Shown here: positions 56,419 through 64,000 of the stretch, piece after piece
Layout: each line of letters starts with the position of its first letter
How positions within the stretch are numbered: position 1 is the first letter of the stretch
Assembly: GCA_035771175.1 (NCBI GenBank)
Contig: CM069603.1
Coordinates: forward strand, 14,174,286-14,238,285
Origin: Paratinospora sagittata
Taxonomy: Eukaryota; Streptophyta; Magnoliopsida; Ranunculales; Menispermaceae
Length of the DNA: 64,000 bases
Direction: 5' to 3'
The notes under the pieces: generated by a model
Told to the model about the DNA's origin: nothing
Seen by the model: only the letters and a program-made list of their open reading frames with translations
Databases searched by the model: none
Position numbers and translations under genes: made by a program

Positions 56419-58246
56419 GGGATTTTTAGAGATTTGGTTCTTTAGCTATTAGTATATAGAGGAGAGGTCGTATAGTTTCTAAAATTAGAGTTTGGGTCCT
56501 CGACCAATCAATTTGTTAGTTGTCAGTCAAATCATGGGTTGTACTTTACCATTTTGCCCTTATCCCATTTAGCAATCAGCTCATCTCTCGGTCAAAATAT
56601 TTACTAATCGGCAACTTCTTTAAAAGGCCATAACTTTTTCATTTCAACTATAATTTGAGTGATTCAAAAGGCGTTGGAAATATATTTTCTTCCCCTTTTC
56701 CAATACATTTTGAATCACTCAAATTGAAGTTAGAATTAAAATGTTATGATCATTTAAATTTTACTTATACCATTTTGACGGATCGGTCAACATCTGTAAA
56801 ATTAACAATTATTTAAATTAAAATGACCATAATTTTTTGTTTTATTTCTGATTTGAGTTATTCAAAATGCATTGAAAAGAGGAAGAAAATATATTTCCAA
56901 CAAATTTTGAATCACTCAAATTGGGGTCGAGATGAAAACATTATGATTATTCAAAATTTACTTACCGATCGGTCAACTTACTTATCGTTCGGTCAAGATT
57001 TTCACTGATCTATTTAAAGTAATCATAACGTTTTCATTTTAAATTCAATTTAAATAATTCAAATTAAGTTGGAAAGATAAGGAAAAGATCTTTCCAACGC
57101 CTTTTGAATCACTCAAATCGGAGTCGAGATGAAACGTTATGGCTATTTAAAGTTTATATACCAAAATTATGACCAATCTACTTAACATGACCATAAAGTT
57201 TTTATTTTAAATCCGATTTAAATGTTTTAAAATGCATTGGAAAGAAGAATAGTTGATCTTTACAAAGCCTTTTGCATCACTCAAATCGGAGTTGAGATGA
57301 AAAAATTATGGCTATTTGAAATTTAAGTACAGATTGGTCAACTTACTAATTAATCAACTTATTTATTGATCGGTAAGTAAGTTGACTGATCGGTAAGTAA
57401 AATTTAAATAGTAATAACGTTTTCATTCCGACTCCAATTTGAGTAATTCAAAAAGTATTGACTCTTTTCATCGCATTTTAATTCATTTAAATCGAAGTTA
57501 AAACAATAAAGTTATGGTCATGCTAAATAGATTGGTCTGAATTTTGACCGATCGGTACGTAAACTTCAAATTTTGACCGATATGAGTGATTCAAAAGGCG
57601 TTGGAAAGATCTTCTCTTCTTCTTTCCAACACATTTTGAATTATTTAAATCAGAATTAAACCAAAAACGTTATGGTTATTTTAAATAGATCGATTAGAGT
57701 CTTGACCGATCAATAATAAACTTCGAATAGCCATAACATTTTCATCTTGACTCCGATTTAAGTGATTCAAAATGTGTTGGAAATATCTTTTATTCTTCTT
57801 TCTAACGCATTTTGAATCACTCAAATTTGAGTTAAAACGAAAATGTTATGGTTAATTTAATTTAAAGAATTATTTACTTACCAAATGTTGACCGATCGGT
57901 AAGTAAACTTCAAATGACCATGACTTTTTTGGTTTAACTCCGAGTTAAGTAATTCAAAATACGCTGAAAAGATAAAAAAATATCTTTCCAACACCTTTTG
58001 AATAACTCAAATAGGAGTCGAGATAGAAAAAAATTATGACTTTTTGAAGAAGTTACCAATTAGTAAATATTTTGACCGAGAGATGAGGTGATTGCTAAAT
58101 GGGAGAAGGACAAAATGATAAAGTGCAACCCTGATTTGACTGACAGCTAAGGAATTGTTTAGTTGAGGACCCAAACTCTAATTTTAGAAACTATAGGACC
58201 TCTTCTCTATATATTAATAGCTACAGGACTAAATCTCTAAAAATCC
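56419..58246. mobile_element. DNA element with long terminal inverted repeats and internal repeats
   Basis: The ends GGATTTTTAGAGATTTGGTTC and GAACTAAATCTCTAAAAATCC-like are part of inverted arms of about 200 bp (blocks such as GAGGTCCTATAGTTTCTAAA, GGGTCCTCRACYAA and ACYGAGAGATGAG). Between them are 10 or more copies, in both orientations, of a unit with GCCATAACGTTTTCATYTCGAC, then TCCRATTTGAGTGATTCAAA, then CGTTGGAAAGATCTTTTC, and separators GACCGATCGGTAAGTAAAC. No transposase frame is visible. Flanks are similar (AAAACAAAG, TTTAAACAAA), but a TSD length cannot be fixed, so the superfamily (Mutator-like is a candidate) is open. Confidence 0.65.
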
Positions 58247-59399
58247 TTTAAACAAAAATTATGAACAAAAAGGATGGAGTATTGTATAATTCACAAGTCT
58301 AATATACTTAATGAGATGAACAAAAATAAAAGGCTTTAGCTTACCACATAAAGATTATGGTATGTTAAAAAAATGAAGAAGAAGGAAAAGAAATTTTAAT
58401 TTATGAATTTAATAAACATATGCCAAGCAACTTTAAGTTAATCATGGTTCTGCCATTTATCATTAACATCACCATTAAAAGTGAGAAAAAAAACTTATAT
58501 ATGGTAGATAAACCTTCACATAATTTTTTCATTTATTTTATTCATAATACCCAAGTAGGTGCTTAGACCGGTGGTACACTCACAGACGGGATGTGATGCA
58601 GTTACTAACAGAAAGATGCGCAGAAACACAACATAGAGACAAAGTTTCTTTTTATTAATTGTAAATGTTTCTAGTATAAGATGAGGGCAGTTTAATGACC
58701 ACCCATTCCAAGGGAACATGCTCCCAAAAATTTTCCTAACTAATTACATAGTGAAGTCAAGGGTTACAAAACATGGGCCCATGTACCTCTGCCCAGATCC
58801 ACCTTAAGCTCTTGAAAAGTGGTTAGCAACGGGATGAGCTATGGCTCAGTGGGTAAAACAGATATTCCGTGGATTATGACAATTGAACAAGAGAACATCA
58901 CAATCATAATCATCAGATAAACATAGTATAAAGTCATTAACAATGTACAATATCATAAACCGATAAACACTCATAACGTGTCGTCTCGTAAGGGTTCGTG
59001 GCCAGGTACTATTTTGGGTTCACATACAAATGTCCATATTCAGTGCGATTCATCACAAGTTCACACTGTATGTCCATCTCTAAGGAAATTTATATATAGT
59101 CAGATGACTTCAATAATAAGGTACAACTCGGTCCGTATGTCTCTGTTTGGCTGACACAATGAAGTTTATAGTAGAGACGTACCGCCTAGGGTTAACTCAA
59201 TTAGGTGAGAATTTATGCTCTAATGATCAATCCATAGGCCGCAAATGACTTACGTCCCTAGATGGTTATGTCATCTACTAACTTTCATGTATAATTCTAA
59301 TGCACAATCAAGTGTGTGAAGGTTCGGTCTCGGATTTACATTGGGCATGATTTGGTAGCGTCTGGTGATGCCTATAAGGATTGGCCACACTAACGTGCA
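58247..59399 (-). mobile_element. Remnant of a gypsy-type LTR, minus strand (probable)
   Basis: 58247-58750 is AT-rich with nothing recognised. From about 58830 the sequence GGGATGAGCTATGGCTCAGT, then GGGTAAAACAGATATT, resembles the GAGTGAGCAAACAACAGCTCGGTGAATATA block of the minus-strand solo LTR at 17510-17545. Later GTACAAC/GGTCC and 'CCTATAAGG...' lines are compatible with that LTR class. The 59400 LTR cuts it off. Termini are not found, so the assignment is weak. Confidence 0.35.
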
Positions 59400-59594
59400 T
59401 GTTGGCTCAGGTGTGTCCAAGAGGGGGTGAATTGGACACTTAGACAAATTAAAAAATTAATACAATAACAAACAATAAAGTGCGGAATCAAATGAAATTG
59501 ATACAACAAATTTATAGTGGTTCGGCTTCTTGCCTACCTCCATTACCTAACCTCCTCAGCTAAGATTTGAAAAACTCCACGAACAGATCTTTTT

Positions 59595-59712
59595 CACAGG
59601 TGAAGACCAAACCTTTACAACCTCTTGACTTACAGGCTAAAGACTACCTAAACATTCTCAACTAACAGGCTTGAGAACAACCTAAGTGCTCAGTTTCATG
59701 GGTTTGAGCAAA
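59595..59712 (-). other. Predicted hairpins in LTR F
   Basis: On the plus strand TTCTCA / ACTAACAGGCT / TGAGAA at 59655-59677 and TGCTCA / GTTTCATGGGTT / TGAGCA at 59687-59710, both perfect 6-bp stems that differ from each other by a paired change. A weaker one, CTTGACTTACAGGCTAAAG, lies near 59625. Confidence 0.7.
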
Positions 59713-60329
59713 CCACTATCTTAGGTACAAGATAAAGTGAAATCAGTAGTTCATATAACTACTTTTACAACACTTGATACAGTTACAAAAAATATGAAAT
59801 GACATACAACTATATCCTATGAACAATCTTTCAAATTTCCTCTTCAGCAAGTAATGATACAAGGTTTAAAACTGTGCTGAAAATTTGAGTGAAAATAGTT
59901 CTTTCTTCTTCAAACAGATTTCAATGAAATAGATAAAGTGTAAGCTCAATATGAAAATCTTTTGAATGAAACTTGTTTCAAAGACAACACTTTGAAGAAC
60001 AATTTAACTTTGATAAACGATTTGAAAATTTGACTAACTTTCAAAACTAATGGCTCGAAAATTTTCAGTGTTATGTGTTTTGAATCTAAGTACTAGTATA
60101 TATAGACTTAGTTGAGATAAAGTTGTTGAGCATTTGATTTGAATTTCAAATATGAACGTTTGCTCACAACGGCTTTAATCTTTCATGAAAATGGTAAGTC
60201 TGGTTTCTTAAGACTAGTTCTGGTACAATTCAAATAGCATGAAAGAAGGAAGTTTTGGTGAACACGATTCCTGCACCTGAACTGTCAGCAATTAAGTTGA
60301 CAGTTGCTTTTTCAAAACTTATGTCAGTG

Positions 60330-60865
60330 TTGGATTAGCGGCCTGATGTTCAATCAACATCCTGGCGCATAATACCAACTTTTTTCATTTTGTTCCTTGA
60401 GGGAGCTTATGAAACGCGACCTTGCTACTGAACTTTGAAGTGAGGGCGCTACTGGATCGTAAGCATCCTGACTTACTAAAGACACTTTGAACCGTAAGGG
60501 CGCTACTGGAACGTAAGCGTCCTAATATTAAAAAGACTTAAAAATCGAAAATGCTGATAAACAATTAGCGTCCTTAGGTGTTTAACAATCAGCGTGCTGA
60601 CTCATTTTAAAACAAAATAATATAAGGGCGCTACTGTACCGTAAGCGTCCTGATGCTTGAAATACATAAGTTCAATCAGCGTGTTGATATTCAATCAGCG
60701 TGCTGATATTCAATCAGTGTCTTGATAAGTTCATTTGGTTGAATTAATGAGGGCGCCACTCAAGACGTAAGCGTCCTGATAGATAAGAATATTTTCAACC
60801 TAGAACCTTATTAGTATCTTAATGTATCATCAACGTCCTAATGTATCATCAGCGTCCTAATGGAC
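60330..60865 (-). repeat. Palindromic repeat array, GGGCGCTACT...GTAAGCGTCCT type, in LTR F
   Basis: About six GGGCGCTACT...TAAGCGTCCT pairs plus a short run of direct CAATCAGCGTGCTGATATT copies (60675-60725) that are themselves palindromic. Confidence 0.85.
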
Positions 60866-61248
60866 ACTAATTTTTTTTTTTTGACATTTTTCAACATTTT
60901 AAAGCTCGATTGAACAGGATTAACACTCGATATTTTGAATCAAATCAAACATTGAAAATTTATTGTTTAATTAATAAAATCAACGAAAAATACCTCAAAA
61001 TCAAATCGATTAAACCATGCAATTATGCATATTTTGTGAATCTTGCTGGAAGTTATTTGAGCTAAATTTTTACATTCTAAGTGCTCAAAACTTGAAGCCT
61101 TGATCTTGATTAATCAATCGTCTTGTACGCTCAACTCCTTGATCTTGATTCCTGATATTTCTAAAACACTTAACAAGATCATTAGATACTCAATTGAGTA
61201 GTTTGGAATCATTGAAACATTTACATCATGGGCTTTCTTGAGATAACA

Positions 61249-61718
61249 ATCTCTCCCTTTTTGATGATTTCAAACGCTCAAATACCATTTGGCTAAGTGA
61301 TACATAGATACACATATTTTCATACAAATCACATTAGCATGGCATAGAGATATCAAAGATTGCATTCATTCAAGATCAATCAAACATTTAATGCTCAATG
61401 CAAACATAAAAACAGATTATAGACATGATCAGATCAAATACACAAATATAAAGTATCAAAAATATGTATTCATTCAAGTACACATTCCCCCCTCCCCCCC
61501 TTAAATGTTCATGTAAGAACTCCCCTTAACTTGCAGCTTCCCTTTGCAACTCTAACTTAGTCTAGTATATGTCCATTTCTTCTCCCCCTTTTAAAAACAT
61601 CAAAAAGTTAGACTAGCTAGAGGTGAGGTTTTTCCCTTTTCTTTTTTTGTCATCCTCCTTCTTCTTTGATCCACTTGAGCTGCCTTCCTTCATCTTAGAT
61701 CTACTGGAATGTTCTTCA
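61249..61718 (-). other. 3' non-coding part with several polypurine tracts
   Basis: Read on the minus strand: AAAAAGGGAGAGAT adjoining the LTR (61249-61263), AAAAGGGGGAGAA at about 61582-61596, and AAGGGGGGGAGGGGGGAA at about 61485-61503. It repeats the multiple-tract pattern at 437-692. Confidence 0.7.
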
Positions 61719-63514
61719 TTATCTTTGACTTGACCTACGTTCCTTATACTCATCAAGATCAGTTTTACGAGATACTTGATCAAGAATTGCATTCAACACT
61801 GACTGTAGACCATCTGTGGTTGCCGTATCCTTTGAAGATTCAACAGCATGACCCTTCATACTCTGAATGTCTTCATAAATCTTCTTCAGGAGAACACCAT
61901 TTGATCCATCTTGTGTTGAACTGGGCAACATTATCTTTTGCTGACTTGATTGAGGTTGAGGTTGGCTTGGCTGTTGAATCTAAATCTGAGCTGGCTATGG
62001 CTGAGGTTGTGGCTGAGTTGGTTTACGACCAATTAAAGTTACAAAGGCCTTCGTAAATGCCTTGATGGATTGTAAATTCTCTTGAATATCCTTCATCACA
62101 CTGTCACTTGGAGTGTTTGAACTTGATGATGGGAAAACGTGCATGGCCACAAATTGTTTGTCCATGAGCTGCACCACTTGACTTAGCATATCTGGTGCTT
62201 GAATCAAATGTTTGGTGCAAGCCTTTTTTTCTTCAAGTTCTTCATCCTTTAGCTGTATCAACTGTTTGATTGCTCCCAACAACTTAGTATTCTGCCTGCT
62301 CTGCTCTTCTCTCATTCTTTCTAACAGTTTGAAGTTTATATATTCTTGATCCTCTCTAATTCTCCTTTGAAAATCCTCTTCATCAAATTGTGGAACTGTT
62401 GGTTCCTTGTAATGAGAGTAAGATGGTGAAGATTCATCATCTTGATCACCAGCCACATGTGCAACACTTTCTTCTTTATCTGCCTCATTGTACTCTTCTT
62501 CTTTAACATGAGGTACAATGGCAGTTTCATCAAATCTTTCCTCATGAATTGACATAACAACTTCCTGGAATCCTTCTTCAGGAACTTCCTCTGGAGGTTC
62601 AGAAAAGGCTCACTCATTTTGATCATGGGGTTCCTCTTCCATAGGAGCATCCCTTAGAGATGGAAAATCAGAAATTATTCTTTCAGAGTCCTCTCCAACT
62701 CTTTCTTGAAGTTGTGCCTCGACAACAACTTGGGCAATATGATTTACTTCTTTCATGGTTTGATCAGCTTGTTCAACCTAAACATCTTCTACAACTTGAT
62801 CAGCTTGTTCTTCTGCAGCATGATCAACTTGTTCTTCCTTAGCATGAACAACTTGTTCTTTTGTAGCATGATCAGCTTGAACTTCCTCTCTTGCTTCAAG
62901 TGATCCAGTCTCCACCTCTTGTGGAACTTCAGACATAGGGAACCATTTTTTCAAAGCAGAAACATACACATATCTCATCAATTTGATAGTTGTCTGCCCA
63001 ATGTAGTGATATCTGCTGGTCTCTTTGACTTCCTCTCCTTTAAAGTCAACTCCACTTCTTTCAAACAAAGCAGTAAGGTACATCCTAAATGGAAGTCCTC
63101 CTCATCGACTAATAACAATATCGATAACATGAATGAGGATGTGGTCTAGATTTATTTTCTTCTTTTGAAGAATGCACCAAATCAAGAACAAATCAAGTTC
63201 ATTGACATTGTCCCTGCTACTAGACTTGGGTTGAATGATGCGGGTGATGATATTGTGAATAATCCTAGGAATGAGCTTGAAGGATTGGTTGGTAAGCTTC
63301 TTATCAACACACACATGGTCTTTCTTTCTTGAAATAAGATCCCAGGCAGATAGGCTATCATAGCCTGGGAATTGGAATTTTCCCTTGGTGAAGGAAAGTA
63401 TATGGGCACTTTCATCACTCGGCAATGAGAATGTTTCAAAGATAAATTGGAGTGAAATCTTTATGGTTTTACCCTTGACCTTAAACTGTCTTGCAAGTCT
63501 TATCTTAGGCTTAT
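61719..63514 (-). pseudogene. Extra 3' ORF of the LTR F element, broken and 5'-truncated
   Basis: Read on the minus strand, it is cut at 63514 by a gypsy-type LTR. FKVKGKTIKISLQFIFETFS and NQSFKLIPRIIHNIITRIIQ, then VNELDLFLIWCILQKKKINL (about 63110-63480), are followed by MYLTALFERSGVDFKGEEVK (63083 downward). An acidic stretch with HA-rich repeats (HATKEQVVHAKEEQVDHAAE) comes next, then a helical Glu/Lys-rich part (62200-62400), a PQPQP linker near 61995 and an end at 61719. Three or more frameshifts or stops. Homologous to 43412-45790. It is the last gene before the 3' LTR, the place where some Sireviruses carry an env-like ORF; I see no clear membrane segment or signal peptide. Confidence 0.7.
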
Positions 63515-64000
63515 TGTAATACCCTAGGTTTGCACAAAAAAAAAAATTTTCTCGGGTACCTGCCCGAACGTTCAGGCGCAACGCCCGAATGTTCCTATTT
63601 AAGGAACCCCTCCCCCTCATCATTTCTCACACCAAAACCACCCCTCCTTGTGATTTTCCTTTTCTCTTTCACTTTATTTTGAGTTTTTGTCTTCTCTTTT
63701 GAGACTCTCTTCCCGAGACTCTCTGCGCGGTGCAACACGGTTCTGCCCGGAGGAAGGCGCCAGTTTTCAAAGGAGTTTTTATCTGAAGGTGGGGAACAAA
63801 ACATAGGTTTGCGTGTCTTATAACTTTTATTAAAGTTTACATTCATTTATCATTATGTCTACTATTCATTTACACTGCATTATTAAGTATAATGTTCATA
63901 TTGTTATACTTATGCCTGTACAATTGGAGTTCATGTATTACATTGTTGTTATGCCAGATTAGTGGTTAATCTGGCTCAACCAGACTCAGTCTTGTCCTCA
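63515..64000 (+). mobile_element. Start of a gypsy-type LTR, running off the window
   Basis: TGTAATACCCTAGGTTTGCAC start, similar in style to TGTAACACCCCG termini. A self-complementary CCCGAACGTTCAGG...GCCCGAATGTTC repeat lies at 63568-63597, and a TATA-like CTATTTAAGG at 63595. The minus-strand frame of 83 codons across it is not a gene. The end lies outside the window, so full or solo LTR cannot be told. Confidence 0.55.

Larger units (their letters stand above)
59400..61248 (-). mobile_element. 3' LTR (LTR F) of a minus-strand Sirevirus-like element
   Basis: In plus coordinates it runs from TGTTGGCTCAGGTGTGTCCA to CTTGAGATAACA at 61248. It is followed at higher coordinates by the mirrored polypurine tract ATCTCTCCCTTTTTGATG. 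It carries the AAATTTATAGTGGTTCGGC box at about 59508, hairpins, and a palindrome array. 1849 bp. Confidence 0.78.

Noticed and set aside
58835..58870. tRNA gene or Pol III A box (GGCTCAGTGGGTAAAA)
   Set aside because: No B box or cloverleaf follows at the expected distance, and the phrase fits a block of a gypsy-type LTR.

Overview
This is eudicot plant nuclear DNA: AT-rich, with intron-containing genes (GT/AG junctions) in a sea of nested LTR retrotransposons. I identify two host genes, both on the minus strand. The first (CDS 8167-14759, seven coding exons, transcription probably starting near 16.28 kb) encodes a Sen1/senataxin-like superfamily-1 helicase of 1405 residues. The second (53750-56004, two exons) encodes a 636-residue leucine-rich-repeat receptor-like protein whose kinase domain lacks the catalytic aspartate. 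Both models were built by matching splice sites and reading phase by eye. No tRNA, rRNA or CRISPR locus was found.

The rest is mobile DNA. 0-5.2 kb: the 3' end of a Sirevirus-like Ty1/copia element whose LTR is split by a Ty3/gypsy-type solo LTR with a 5-bp target duplication (TSD). 5.2-16.5 kb: the helicase gene and its flanks, with a LINE fragment in an intron. 17-19 kb: a second, related solo LTR on the minus strand. 19.9-21.5 kb: a small non-autonomous element with a decayed protease. 22.5-26.5 kb: a complete non-autonomous LTR element (LARD type) filled with tandem repeats, TSD ACAAT. 29-36.7 kb: three Sirevirus-like LTRs (two are solo LTRs with TSDs), a broken gag/protease and a palindromic foldback element. 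37.6-43.2 kb: a decayed minus-strand copia element split by a solo LTR that itself holds two foldbacks. 43.4-49.6 kb: a minus-strand Sirevirus-like copy with an LTR, gag and an extra 3' ORF. 49.6-51.9 kb: nested foldbacks abutting a truncated copia RT/RNase H and its LTR. 56.4-58.2 kb: a long-TIR DNA element. 59.4-63.5 kb: another minus-strand Sirevirus-like 3' half. 63.5 kb to the end: the start of a gypsy-type LTR.

Three patterns stand out. First, the six Sirevirus-like LTRs carry, near their 3' ends, short hairpins with a nearly constant 11-nt loop (CRCCCGTAAGT in the sense strand) and stems that change in a compensatory way, which suggests a conserved RNA structure in the leader. Second, the same LTRs carry upstream arrays of palindromic repeats whose sequence differs between lineages. 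Third, a family of TG...CA-ended palindromic foldbacks with 5-bp TSDs carries tRNA-like Pol III promoter boxes in inverted orientation. Family names are by recognition only; no database search was run.
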